Of a stretch of DNA of 64,000 nucleotides, positions 26,328 through 35,483 are shown piece by piece. Numbering within the stretch: position 1 is the first letter of the stretch; each line of letters starts with the position of its first letter. The notes under the pieces are model-generated. The model searched no databases, was not told the origin of the DNA, and worked only from the letters and a program-made list of their open reading frames with translations. Made by a program: the position numbers and the translations under genes. The stretch spans positions 1 to 64,000 of the forward strand of contig JADJFB010000017.1 in NCBI GenBank assembly GCA_016708845.1. Reading direction: 5' to 3'. The DNA is from Bacteroidota bacterium (GTDB taxonomy: Bacteria > Bacteroidota > Bacteroidia > B-17B0 > Aurantibacillaceae).

Positions 26328-28237
26328 ATGGGAAAAATTATAGGAATAGATTTAGGTACTACCAATAGCTGCGTAGCGGTAATGGAAGGTAACGAAGCTG
26401 TTGTTATTGCAAATAACGAAGGTAAAAGAACAACTCCATCAGTGGTGGCGTTTGTAGAAGGTGGCGAGCGTAAAGTAGGAGATCCTGCTAAACGTCAAGC
26501 TATCACAAACCCTACAAAAACGATTTCTTCAATTAAACGTTTTATGGGAAGCTCTTACGACGAAGCTCAAAAAGAGATTTCTCGTATGACTTACAAAGTA
26601 GTAAAAGGCGACAATAACACACCACGTGTTACAATTGACGACAGAAACTACTCTGCTCAAGAAATTTCAGCTATCATTTTACAAAAAATGAAAAAAACAG
26701 CGGAAGATTTCTTAGGAACGACGGTTGATGAAGCGGTTATTACAGTACCTGCGTACTTTAACGATGCTCAACGTCAAGCAACTAAAGAAGCTGGTGAAAT
26801 TGCTGGTTTAAAAGTAAAACGTATCATCAATGAGCCTACTGCAGCTGCTTTAGCTTATGGTATGGACAAAAAAGGCAAAGACATGAAAATTGTTGTTTTT
26901 GACTGCGGTGGTGGTACTCATGACGTGTCTGTTTTAGAATTAGGTGATGGTGTATTTGAAGTAAAATCTACCGACGGTGATACACACTTAGGTGGTGATG
27001 ACTTTGATAACTTAATCATTGATTGGTTAGCTGACGAATTTAAAAAAGACGAAGGAATTGATTTACGTCAAGATCCAATGGCTTTACAACGTTTAAAAGA
27101 AGCTGCTGAAAAAGCTAAAATTGAATTATCAAGTACTACGACTTCTGAAATTAACTTGCCTTACATTATGCCAGTTAACGGAATTCCAAAACATTTAGTA
27201 AAACAATTAACTCGTGCTAAATTCGAACAATTAGCAGATAGCTTAATCAACAGAACAATTGAGCCTTGTAAATCAGCTTAAAAAATGCAGGTTTATCAAC
27301 TTCTGATATTGATGAAATTATTTTAGTAGGTGGTTCAACTCGTATACCAGCTATCCAAGCAGCGGTTGAAAAATTCTTCGGAAAAGCACCAAGCAAAGGT
27401 GTGAATCCTGATGAGGTTGTAGCTTTAGGTGCTGCTATCCAAGGTGGTGTATTAACTGGAGAAGTTAAAGATGTATTATTATTAGATGTAACTCCTTTAT
27501 CATTAGGTATCGAAACTTATGGTGGAGTGTTCACTAAATTAATTGAATCAAATACAACGATTCCTTCTAAAAAAACAGAAACCTTCTCAACAGCTAGCGA
27601 TAGCCAACCAAGTGTACAATTACATGTATTACAAGGTGAGCGTCCGATGGCAAAAGATAACAGAACTATTGGTCAGTTTAACTTAGATGGTATTATGCCA
27701 GCTCCACGTGGTGTTCCACAAATTGAAGTAACATTTGATATTGATGCAAACGGTATCTTATCAGTATCTGCTAAAGATAAAGCAACTGGTAAAGCACAAA
27801 ACATTCGTATCGAAGCTTCTTCTGGATTAAGCAAAGAAGAAATTGAGAAAATGAAACGTGAAGCAGAAATGAATGCGGATTCTGATAAAAAAGCAAAAGA
27901 AGAAGCAGACAAAATTAACGCAGCTGACGGTTTAATTTTCCAATCAGAAAAACAATTAAAAGATTACGGAGATAAAATTCCTGCAGAGAAAAAAGCAACC
28001 ATTGAAACTGCATTAGCAGGATTAAAAACTGCTCATGATGCAAGAGACATTGCAGGTATTGATTCAGCAATGACCTCTTTAAATGCAGCTTGGGAAACAG
28101 CTAGTCAAGAAATGTATGCAGCAATGAATGAGCAACAAGGTGGCGCTAACGCAAACCCTGGAGCTGATGCAAACGCTAATGCTGATAGCAATAAAGGCGA
28201 AAGCGTAACTGATGTTGATTACGAAGAAGTAAAATAA
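26328..28237 (+). CDS. dnaK: Hsp70 chaperone DnaK (one frameshift at about 27283)
   Basis: DnaK binds unfolded hydrophobic peptides in an ATP-driven cycle with DnaJ and GrpE. The nucleotide-binding domain starts MGKIIGIDLGTTNSCVAVMEG and includes VPAYFNDAQRQATKEAG and NEPTAAALAYG. The substrate-binding domain contains LLLDVTPLSLGIETYGG and QPSVQLHVLQGER, and the C-terminus ends in the cytosolic DnaK tail DVDYEEVK. The frame breaks after EPCKSA; adding one T to GCTTAAAAAATG restores SALKNAGLSTSDIDEI and a 636-residue protein. Because DnaK is broadly important and the break is at a T/A homopolymer, a sequencing deletion is likely. The CDS has no visible heat-shock box upstream. Confidence 0.95.
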
Positions 28238-28264
28238 TTTTCAGTTCTGGTTTAATTAAAGTTG

Positions 28265-28299
28265 AATCCCCTTCAGAGAAATTTGAAGGGGATTTTTTT
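28265..28299 (+). terminator. dnaK terminator
   Basis: Stem AATCCCCTTCA/TGAAGGGGATT with an 8-nt loop and a seven-T tail, 28 bp after the dnaK stop. Confidence 0.9.
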
Positions 28300-28328
28300 A
28301 ATATATTTGATATACGAATTATTTGTAA

Positions 28329-28400
28329 GTGCTTGTATTCGTTTGTTGTTAATTGCAAACGAATAAGTAGCACCAAGCGACTAGTTAGGCGTAATAATAC
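28329..28400 (+). repeat. Hairpin plus GTTAGGC end, attC-like half-site (left boundary)
   Basis: A strong imperfect hairpin pairs GTGCT...TATTCGTTTG (28329-28345) with CAAACGAATA...AGCAC (28356-28373), with a small asymmetric bulge and a 10-nt loop. Eleven bases on lies GTTAGGCGTAATAAT (28384-28398). GTTAGGC fits the GTTRRRY core of integron attC sites. The opposite RYYYAAC end is not found upstream, so at most half a site is recognisable. Confidence 0.45.
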
Positions 28401-28452
28401 AGACAAACAAAACGTGAAAACAATAATCAAAAAAATACTTAAAATTAATTAT

Positions 28453-29112
28453 ATGAGATATCTATCACTAATAATTTTAATGACTTTAGCGAAAATGTCA
28501 TTCGCACAAGACCCTTTATTATTAAACAGTTATAAGAAACCAAATAAAATTGTAAAAATACTTCCTAGTGAGCAAATATATTTAGAACTAAATCCAGACA
28601 CAACATTTGCACCGGGATCAACTAGAAAACATAATTTAACTGGTACGTTTATCAACGTTGTTTCAAAAGAAATAATTATGAATGTAACTTATGAAAATAT
28701 TAATACTGAATTTTTAAATGGAACAGAAACGAATTTAAGGAATGATTATAACGTAAAAGACACGTCAAAATTTAAGTTTACTGAAATGAGAAATATAGAC
28801 CTTTCAAAAATAAGCAGTATTTCATTTTCATCGAAACCAAATCTAGGACATAAACTTGTGAGTGTTGGTTCTGCTTTTGTTTTTGTTTCTGGTATTACAG
28901 CTTTAGTTATTGCTCCACTAATTAGTATAAATTATAAAAATGGCGACTTTAATACTAATAGATATTATTCTGTTTTAACGGGTTGTGCAGGCGGACTTGC
29001 TATCGGAATACCTATAATGGCATTTTCTGGAAGAGGCTTAAAAAAATATAAAATAAAACATAGTGCACCAGACCCTTGCGACAATGACTATTATTATCTA
29101 ATTAATAAATAA
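28453..29112 (+). CDS. Exported/membrane protein of unknown function in a putative cassette
   Basis: The ATG at 28453 gives a signal peptide (MRYLSLIILMTLAKMSFAQ); the long upstream extension covers the hairpin and is unlikely to be translated. The mature protein has strand-rich regions and two hydrophobic segments (about residues 140-160, GSAFVFVSGITALVIAPLI, and 175-195, GCAGGLAIGIPIMAF), followed by a basic GRGLKKYKIK. No family is recognised. The coding region is more AT-rich and A-rich than its neighbours. It lies alone between inverted GTTAGGCGTA ends, the right one 8 bp past the stop, which suggests transfer as a unit. Confidence 0.5.
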   Translation: MRYLSLIILMTLAKMSFAQDPLLLNSYKKPNKIVKILPSEQIYLELNPDTTFAPGSTRKHNLTGTFINVVSKEIIMNVTYENINTEFLNGTETNLRNDYNVKDTSKFKFTEMRNIDLSKISSISFSSKPNLGHKLVSVGSAFVFVSGITALVIAPLISINYKNGDFNTNRYYSVLTGCAGGLAIGIPIMAFSGRGLKKYKIKHSAPDPCDNDYYYLINK

Positions 29113-29126
29113 TTACTACGCCTAAC
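29108..29126 (-). repeat. Inverted GTTAGGC end (right boundary)
   Basis: On the minus strand this reads GTTAGGCGTAGTAATTATT, matching the left boundary GTTAGGCGTAATAAT at 14 of 15 positions in inverted orientation. On the plus strand it is GCCTAAC, fitting the RYYYAAC core of attC sites, and it follows the stop codon immediately. Confidence 0.5.
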
Positions 29127-29193
29127 ATTTCCTACTATCAATCTCGTTAACACAATATAACTAAACATCATCCTTCAATTTTCTTAAAACAAT

Positions 29194-29201
29194 TATCTTT
29201 G
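29194..29201 (+). promoter_or_regulatory. Probable -7 box for the amidase gene
   Basis: TATCTTTG matches TAnnTTTG, 18 bp before the ATG at 29220. No clear -33 TTG. Confidence 0.45.
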
Positions 29202-29219
29202 ATAAGAAAAATTAGTATA

Positions 29220-29771
29220 ATGAAACCATTAATAATTCTATTTATATTTTTAATCACATCTAGCTTACCTTCTTTTGCTGGAGATACCTTAAACATCGTT
29301 AATAAAAAAGTGAGCTTTGGTTTTGCTCCTAATAGTAACCGCAACGTCAACGCGGTTATTGTACACTCTACCTTTAATAATTCGGGGGGTGATAAATACG
29401 ATATTGATTTAGTGATCAAACAATTTTCTACGTATGGCGTATCAGCGCATTATGTGATTGGGCGTGATGGCACCGTGTATCAATTAGTAGATGAAAAAGA
29501 TAATTCGTATCATGCTGGTAAAAGCTCTTTACCTGATGGCACCACAAATGTGAACTCCTGCTCTATTGGAATTGAATTGATGACATCTTATACGGAGAGT
29601 CCAACTGAAGAACAAAACAAAGCTTTATTACATTTAATTAATAACATTAAAAAAAGATACGCTATTAAATATGTGTTACGCCACAGCGACATTGCTCCTG
29701 TGCGTAAAACAGACCCTTGGAATTTTGATTGGGAGGCGTTTAAAAAACGCCTGGAAGAAAAAGGGAAATAA
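29220..29771 (+). CDS. N-acetylmuramoyl-L-alanine amidase (Amidase_2/PGRP fold)
   Basis: The enzyme cleaves the bond between N-acetylmuramic acid and the stem peptide of peptidoglycan. I use the ATG at 29220, which gives MKPLIILFIFLITSSLPSFA as signal peptide. Zinc-site and active-site features of the AmpD-like domain are visible: the His in VIVHST near residue 41, YVIGRDGTVYQLV, SYHAGKS, GIELMTS and the LRHSDIAP-KTDPWNFDW block near the end. At 183 residues it is essentially just the catalytic domain. It probably acts in the periplasm in wall turnover or recycling. Confidence 0.85.
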   Translation: MKPLIILFIFLITSSLPSFAGDTLNIVNKKVSFGFAPNSNRNVNAVIVHSTFNNSGGDKYDIDLVIKQFSTYGVSAHYVIGRDGTVYQLVDEKDNSYHAGKSSLPDGTTNVNSCSIGIELMTSYTESPTEEQNKALLHLINNIKKRYAIKYVLRHSDIAPVRKTDPWNFDWEAFKKRLEEKGK

Positions 29772-29773
29772 GT

Positions 29774-31426
29774 TTAATCCTTCTTATTTAATTTATTTAA
29801 TTGCTTATCAATATACTTTTCGCTGGTAATTAAAGCCTTTTGGATGCGTTGAGCATAATGAATACTATCCAACACTTCTTTATTTTTTTCGTGAAGTTTT
29901 TCATATGCTTCATCAACAAATACCTTTTGTTTTTGAATCAATGCTTTTTGCCTTTGCGTTATTCTGAATCGGTTAATCATAAATATCAAAATACCAACAA
30001 CTAGCAATAATCCACCATATAATACATAGCGTTGTGTTTTTTGTTGTTTTAAACTAGCATTTTGCGCCCTTAATTGTGCATCTTTTACTTTTTGTGCTTG
30101 AGCATGTTTTACACTATCCGCAGCAGCTTGTTTTTCGTATTCGTACTTTAACTGCGATTTGATAGATGCTTTTTTAGTTTCCTGATTGTTAACACTATCT
30201 CGCATCAAAATATATAAATCATAACTTTCAAAGGCTTTTTGATAATCTCCTTTGGCTTTATAAATCTCATATAAACGCAACGAGGCATTTCTGATGGCAT
30301 CCGGATAACCTAATTTTTGGCTATATTCAATAGCTTTTTGGGAGTATTGTAACGCCAATTGGTAATTGTGCTTATAAAAGTAAATTCCACCAATAGCAGT
30401 CATTGTATTTGCCACTCCGTCCAAATTTTTCAATTCTTCTTGAATGGCTAAAGCTTTTAAATATAATTTTAGCGATTTATCTAACTCATTTTTTTCATAA
30501 TATACCAATCCAAGGTTCCCAGACGTGTTTGCGATGCCATCAACATTTCCAAGTTCTTCATACAAAGCCAAACTCTTATTTTCATAAATCATCGCATTTT
30601 CAAAATCATATTTTTTTTGATAGATAACACCAATATTATTGAAGGAATTTGCAATTCCCATTTTATCATCTATAGCTTCATTAATTTTTAAGGCTTTAAA
30701 ATAATACTCTAATGCTCTTTCTAAATCACCTTGATTATCATAAACGATTCCAATATTATTCAGTACATTTGCTAATCCAAATTCATCACCGGAGGTTTCT
30801 TGCAGCTTTAATGCCTGAAAAAAAAACTCGAGCGCCTTATTAACAATCCCTTTATTTAAGTAGACATTACCAATGTTTTCATAAGAATAAGCCATACCTT
30901 GTATATCGGAAATGCTTTTGGTTACTTTCAAACCTTTAAAAAAATAAATCAAGGCGGTATCAGATTTACCCATATTCTGATAAACATTTCCTATATTATT
31001 ATAGGAAGCTCCTAATCCCCTCTTGTAATTAATTTTCTCTTGAATACTAAGACTTAAATTATAACTCTTAAGCGATTCCTTAATATTACCTTTATTATTT
31101 TGCAAATAACCAATATTATTAATAGCATCAGCCAATCGCTTTTGGAAAAATACACCCAATTTAGATTTAGGATCCAGATTTTTTAAATTGATTTCTGAGA
31201 TGCGTTTAATTTCTTCATTATATTTTGGCCAAATAGATTCGTCATACTCTACCTCTACCAAATAATTCAAAATATTACATCGAGTCGAATCATGTTTAGC
31301 TTTTTTAAGCTCCAGTTTCAATGAATCTTTTATGTAATTAACACGAGGATCGGTATTTTGCGCCATAATATAATACGTAACAAAACATAAAATTACTAAA
31401 GCTAAAATATGTTTGTTTCTCCTCAA
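29774..31426 (-). CDS. TPR membrane protein with SpoIIE-type linker but no output domain (paralogue A)
   Basis: The 550 residues comprise a signal peptide, about eight tetratricopeptide repeats of Bacteroidota sensor style (GLANVLNNIGIVYDNQGDLERALEYY) over residues 90-400, a coiled coil, one membrane helix (about 465-485) and a cytoplasmic coiled coil with KNKEVLDSIHYAQRIQKAL. That last motif normally links TPR or sensor modules to a PP2C-type SpoIIE phosphatase in this phylum. Here the protein stops about 20 residues later (SEKYIDKQLNKLNKKD). It may signal through a partner or act as a scaffold. The paralogue at 31559 has the same layout and the same end. Confidence 0.7.
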   Translation of the reverse strand: MRRNKHILALVILCFVTYYIMAQNTDPRVNYIKDSLKLELKKAKHDSTRCNILNYLVEVEYDESIWPKYNEEIKRISEINLKNLDPKSKLGVFFQKRLADAINNIGYLQNNKGNIKESLKSYNLSLSIQEKINYKRGLGASYNNIGNVYQNMGKSDTALIYFFKGLKVTKSISDIQGMAYSYENIGNVYLNKGIVNKALEFFFQALKLQETSGDEFGLANVLNNIGIVYDNQGDLERALEYYFKALKINEAIDDKMGIANSFNNIGVIYQKKYDFENAMIYENKSLALYEELGNVDGIANTSGNLGLVYYEKNELDKSLKLYLKALAIQEELKNLDGVANTMTAIGGIYFYKHNYQLALQYSQKAIEYSQKLGYPDAIRNASLRLYEIYKAKGDYQKAFESYDLYILMRDSVNNQETKKASIKSQLKYEYEKQAAADSVKHAQAQKVKDAQLRAQNASLKQQKTQRYVLYGGLLLVVGILIFMINRFRITQRQKALIQKQKVFVDEAYEKLHEKNKEVLDSIHYAQRIQKALITSEKYIDKQLNKLNKKD

Positions 31427-31558
31427 ATAAATTAGGCTAATTCTAATAACTAAATTTACAGTTATTTTTTCTTAATTATGTACATTCATAAAAAATACAC
31501 CAATATTAATTGAAAGGTAGCAGACCGAATTATCTTCTCTAAAAGTCTTAAATAACAA

Positions 31559-33040
31559 TCACTGTTTATTTAATTTATTTAGTTGCTTATCAATATACTT
31601 TTCGCTGGTAATTAATGCTCTCTGGATCTTTCTCGCATAATAAATACTATCCATCACCTCTTTATTTTTTTCATTTAATTTTTCATAAGCCTCATCTACC
31701 AAAAATTTTTGAGACTCAATTACTTTATTTTGTTTTTGTGATAATTGGAATCTATTTATTACAAATATTAAAAATCCAACAATGAGAACTAAGCCTGCAT
31801 ACAAAGCAAAACGTTGAGTTTTTTCTTTTTGCATCTTTAATTCGAACAACTTCCGTTCGTCTGCCACCATGACACTATCCGCAGCAGCTTTTTTTTCATA
31901 CTCATATTGAAATGCTTTTTGAATAGATGCTTTTCTGTTTTCTTGTCTATTTACACTATCTGCCATTTGTTTATATAAAACATGCATTTCGTATGCTTTT
32001 TCATATTTTTTGTTTGTAGCATAAATTCTACTGAGCAACTCGCTTGATGCCATCATCTCTATAGGATAGCCCAATTCTTGAGAAATTTTTAATCCTTTTT
32101 GTGCTAGCTCCGAAGCTTTGTTTATTTTATTTTGTTTGAGCAAAACCTCCACCATATTAACTAATGTTTTTGCTACGCCTGCTTTATCACCTTGTTTTTC
32201 AAGCATATTTAAACTTCTTTCAAAAATGTCTAAAGCCTTATCATACTGATGTTGTTTTTTTAAAATATGCCCCCGATTAACTAAAGCATAAGCTAAACCA
32301 TATTCATCCCCTTCTTTTTCATATAAAGCAATGGCTTTATTAAAATGTTTTAATGCATTAGCAGTATCTCCTTTGGTATAATAAACGTCGCCAATATTTA
32401 ATAAGGCAACAGCCATGTGCGAATTATTTTTTAATTCTTCGGTTATTTTAAGTCCTTTATTAAAATAATCGATGGATTTTGACTCTTCACCATGCGCTCT
32501 TAATACATTACCAATATTAATGAAAGAAATTGCGACTCCTAATTTATCTTGTATTTCTTCTTGTATTTTAAGGGCTTTGTGCATGTATTCTAATGATTTA
32601 GGCACGTCTCCTTTATTATCATAAATAAAAGCGATGTTATTTAATGAGTAAGCCATGCCTTTTTGATCATTGATAAATTCTTGCATTTTTATAGCCAACT
32701 CATAATAAACAATGGCCTTATCGGCATTACCAATTTGATCATTAATAAACCCTTTGTTATTAAGGGCAGCACCTGTATATTTAAAAATCAAATAGCGTTC
32801 TCTTGAAGTAATTGATTTATTTTTTAGTTTTTGAATACATATCGCTAATGCTTGATTAACATAACTATCAACTTCCTCAATTTCACAAACATCACTTAAT
32901 TCAACTAATAATTTAACACGCACAGTATCTTGTGTTGCATTTTTTAAAACTTGTTTTAATGAATCTGGATTTTGCGCAAAAAGCAACGAACCTAAAAAAG
33001 TCAGAAAGAAAAAATAATATTTATAAATTTTGTTTTTCAA
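31559..33040 (-). CDS. TPR membrane protein with SpoIIE-type linker but no output domain (paralogue B)
   Basis: The 493-residue paralogue of A has a signal peptide ending LLFAQ, about seven TPRs (residues 75-340), the AAADSV coiled coil, one membrane helix (FALYAGLVLIVGFLIFVINRF) and a tail with KNKEVMDSIYYARKIQRAL ending SEKYIDKQLNKLNKQ. The last 45 bp or so are nearly identical to those of A at DNA level, showing recent duplication or gene conversion. The periplasmic TPR part has diverged more, as expected if the two sense different partners. It lies downstream of the atpDC terminator and is probably transcribed on its own. Confidence 0.7.
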   Translation of the reverse strand: MKNKIYKYYFFFLTFLGSLLFAQNPDSLKQVLKNATQDTVRVKLLVELSDVCEIEEVDSYVNQALAICIQKLKNKSITSRERYLIFKYTGAALNNKGFINDQIGNADKAIVYYELAIKMQEFINDQKGMAYSLNNIAFIYDNKGDVPKSLEYMHKALKIQEEIQDKLGVAISFINIGNVLRAHGEESKSIDYFNKGLKITEELKNNSHMAVALLNIGDVYYTKGDTANALKHFNKAIALYEKEGDEYGLAYALVNRGHILKKQHQYDKALDIFERSLNMLEKQGDKAGVAKTLVNMVEVLLKQNKINKASELAQKGLKISQELGYPIEMMASSELLSRIYATNKKYEKAYEMHVLYKQMADSVNRQENRKASIQKAFQYEYEKKAAADSVMVADERKLFELKMQKEKTQRFALYAGLVLIVGFLIFVINRFQLSQKQNKVIESQKFLVDEAYEKLNEKNKEVMDSIYYARKIQRALITSEKYIDKQLNKLNKQ

Positions 33041-33076
33041 GTTAACTCAAATTTATACTAATTTTTGCTTTAAGCA

Positions 33077-33110
33077 TAAAAAAAGCCTTCAAATAATTAT
33101 TTGAAGGCTT
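33077..33110 (-). terminator. atpD-atpC terminator
   Basis: Perfect palindrome AAGCCTTCAAATAA/TTATTTGAAGGCTT followed on the minus strand by seven Ts, 23 bp beyond atpC. Confidence 0.9.
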
Positions 33111-33132
33111 TCTATATTTTTATGATGACAAA

Positions 33133-33369
33133 TTACTCTGCTAAAACAATCACTTTGTTTTTAAACACCTCAACTACTCCACCTTTTACTTCAAAGGTAT
33201 GAGCTGTATTGTTTTCTTCAATTAACTCGATGTTACCTTTTTTTAAAGTAGCAATCATAGCGGCATGATTATTCATTAATCCAAAAGAACCCTCAGCACC
33301 AGGAAATACGGCTGATTTCACTTGTCCTTCGAATAATTTTTTATCTGGTGTTATAATTTCTAAGTTCAT
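33133..33369 (-). CDS. atpC: F1 ATP synthase epsilon subunit (beta domain only)
   Basis: The 78 residues form only the N-terminal beta-sandwich of the epsilon subunit: MNLEIITPDKKLFEG, VFPGAEGSFGLMNNHAAMIA and FEVKGGVVEVFKNKVIVLAE. The C-terminal helical hairpin that inhibits ATP hydrolysis in E. coli is absent, as is usual in Bacteroidota. It follows atpD by 11 bp and shares its promoter and terminator. Confidence 0.92.
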   Translation of the reverse strand: MNLEIITPDKKLFEGQVKSAVFPGAEGSFGLMNNHAAMIATLKKGNIELIEENNTAHTFEVKGGVVEVFKNKVIVLAE

Positions 33370-33380
33370 TGTTGCAAATA

Positions 33381-34886
33381 TTAAGCGTCAGCTAAAATTT
33401 TCTTACCTTTTTCAATTGCTTCTTCAATAGAACCAACTAAGTTAAATGCTGCTTCAGGATACTCATCTACTTTACCATCTAAAATCATGTTAAATCCTTT
33501 GATAGTATCTTCAATTGGAACTAACACTCCTTTTAAACCTGTAAATTGCTCAGCTACGTGGAAAGGTTGAGATAAGAAACGTTGTACACGACGTGCACGG
33601 TGAACTGTTAATTTATCTTCCTCACTTAACTCATCCATACCTAAGATGGCGATGATATCTTGTAATTCTTTGTAACGTTGTAAAGTTAATTTAACTCTTT
33701 GAGCACAGTTGTAGTGAGCATCACCAATAACTGAAGGAGTTAAGATACGAGAAGTTGAATCTAATGGATCTACCGCTGGGTAAATACCTAACTCAGCAAT
33801 TTTACGACTTAATACTGTTGTAGCATCTAAGTGAGCAAATGTTGTTGCTGGAGCTGGATCGGTTAAGTCATCCGCAGGTACATAAACCGCTTGAACTGAA
33901 GTAATAGATCCTTTTTTAGTTGAAGTAATACGCTCTTGCATCGCACCCATCTCAGAAGCTAAAGTTGGTTGGTAACCTACCGCCGAAGGCATACGACCTA
34001 ATAAGGCAGATACCTCAGCACCAGCTTGAGTAAAACGGAAGATATTATCAACGAAGAATAAGATATCACGACCTGGACCAGTTCCATCTCCATCACGGAA
34101 ATATTCTGCCATTGTTAATCCTGATAAGGCAACACGAGCACGTGCTCCAGGAGGCTCATTCATTTGTCCGAAAACTAATGTTGCTTTTGAGTCTTCTAAA
34201 GCTGTTAAATCAACTTTAGATAAATCCCATCCACCTTTTTCCATATCATGTTTAAACGCATCACCGTATTTAATAACGTCTGATTCGATAAACTCACGTA
34301 ATAAGTCATTTCCTTCACGAGTACGCTCACCAACACCAGCAAATACTGATAAACCAGCGTAAGCTTTAGCGATGTTGTTTACTAACTCCATGATTAATAC
34401 AGTTTTACCTACACCTGCACCACCAAACAAACCAATTTTACCACCTTTTGAGTATGGCTCAATTAAGTCGATTACTTTGATACCTGTAAATAATACTTCT
34501 GATGAAGTAGATAAATCCTCAAAACGAGGAGCAGGGCGGTGAATTGATACACCATCGTCTTTTTTAACTGTGTTGATACCATCAATAGCATCACCAACAA
34601 CGTTAAATAAACGTCCTTTTACTTTATCACCAATTGGCATTTTGATAGCCGAACCTGTCATTTTAACTTCCATACCACGGCATAAACCGTCAGTACTGTC
34701 CATTGAAATGGTACGAACCATATCTTCACCTATATGTTTTTGTACTTCAAGAATTAAAGGAGTTGAACCCGGACGGGCAATTTCCAATGCATCTAAAATA
34801 CTAGGTAGTTTCCCACCATTTAAATCAAAACTAACGTCCACTACGGGACCAATAACTTGAGCAATTTTACCAACTTGGTTAGACAT
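33381..34886 (-). CDS. atpD: F1 ATP synthase beta subunit
   Basis: AtpD is the catalytic subunit of the F1 motor. The start at 34886 gives MSNQVGKIAQVIGPVVDVSF; a longer frame to 34916 would run through the promoter region. Walker A GGAGVGKT (about residue 155), the catalytic GERTREGNDL segment, Walker B DILFFVDNIFRFTQAG and the ALLGRMPSAVGYQPTL block are all present. The 501-residue length is normal. As in other Bacteroidota, it is paired with atpC and separate from the remaining atp genes, none of which are in this window. Confidence 0.97.
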   Translation of the reverse strand: MSNQVGKIAQVIGPVVDVSFDLNGGKLPSILDALEIARPGSTPLILEVQKHIGEDMVRTISMDSTDGLCRGMEVKMTGSAIKMPIGDKVKGRLFNVVGDAIDGINTVKKDDGVSIHRPAPRFEDLSTSSEVLFTGIKVIDLIEPYSKGGKIGLFGGAGVGKTVLIMELVNNIAKAYAGLSVFAGVGERTREGNDLLREFIESDVIKYGDAFKHDMEKGGWDLSKVDLTALEDSKATLVFGQMNEPPGARARVALSGLTMAEYFRDGDGTGPGRDILFFVDNIFRFTQAGAEVSALLGRMPSAVGYQPTLASEMGAMQERITSTKKGSITSVQAVYVPADDLTDPAPATTFAHLDATTVLSRKIAELGIYPAVDPLDSTSRILTPSVIGDAHYNCAQRVKLTLQRYKELQDIIAILGMDELSEEDKLTVHRARRVQRFLSQPFHVAEQFTGLKGVLVPIEDTIKGFNMILDGKVDEYPEAAFNLVGSIEEAIEKGKKILADA

Positions 34887-34913
34887 GTTATGTGTATTTT
34901 TTAAATTCGGGTG

Positions 34914-34943
34914 CAAATGTAGGGTTTAAAGTTAAAAATGCAA
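34914..34943 (-). promoter_or_regulatory. atpD promoter
   Basis: On the minus strand TTG (34943-34941), a 19-bp spacer and TACATTTG (34921-34914) match the Bacteroidota -33/-7 consensus well, 27 bp upstream of the atpD start. Confidence 0.75.
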
Positions 34944-34991
34944 AGCTAAAAGTGCATTTTAGTCGAATAAAATGACTGATTTATTCACAAT

Positions 34992-35351
34992 TTATTTCTT
35001 CCTGTTAACTAAATCAATTACCAGCTCGGGAGGCCTGCCAATAATGGCTTTATAGCCATCAATCACAATAGGACGTTCAATTAAAGTAGGGTTTTCTAAT
35101 AAAATTTGAATCCATTCGTCGTTGGTAAACTTTTTACCCTTAAAATTTTTAATAAAAAAGGCTTCTTTTTGACGAACAATATCAAAAGCCTTTAATCCCA
35201 ATTTGGTTAAAATGTCTTTTAATTCTTTTTTAGTGAGAGTTTCCTTGAGATACTCTTTAACTTCAATTTCGCAGTTTTCGCCCTCTAAAAAGCTTAATGC
35301 TTCGCGGCATTTGCTGCAACGTGGGTTATATAATATTTGTACTTTTTTCAT
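34992..35351 (-). CDS. ArsC/Spx-family thioredoxin-fold protein
   Basis: The 119 residues match the small ArsC-type fold: LYNPRCSKCREAL near residues 7-19 with a CxxC pair, VKEYLKETLTKKEL, and the conserved IERPIVIDGYKAIIGRPPE near the C-terminus. True arsenate reductases of this class use a single Cys with glutathione or glutaredoxin, while Spx uses CxxC. The CSKC here and the lack of an ars operon leave both open. A palindromic repeat separates it from prfB, so it is probably transcribed alone. Confidence 0.8.
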   Translation of the reverse strand: MKKVQILYNPRCSKCREALSFLEGENCEIEVKEYLKETLTKKELKDILTKLGLKAFDIVRQKEAFFIKNFKGKKFTNDEWIQILLENPTLIERPIVIDGYKAIIGRPPELVIDLVNRKK

Positions 35352-35367
35352 GTTGTATAATTCAATA

Positions 35368-35471
35368 GAAACACGGATAATAAGGATTAGGCTGATTTAC
35401 ACAGATTTTAAATTATTATCACTTGTACAAAAATCCGTTTTAATCTGTTGAATCCGTTTCATCTGTGTTCC
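35368..35471. repeat. Palindromic intergenic repeat, GGAACACGGAT type
   Basis: The left arm (GAAACACGGATAATAAGGAT) mirrors the right arm (GAATCCGTTTCATCTGTGTTCC), each with GATTnAA units. It is the same family as 18431-18521, and lies between prfB and the ArsC-like gene. Confidence 0.7.
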
Positions 35472-35483
35472 AATTTTAATAAT

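Noticed and set aside
28333..28452. 40-residue N-terminal extension of the cassette gene
   Set aside because: It would translate the hairpin and boundary repeat, while the ATG at 28453 gives a proper signal peptide.
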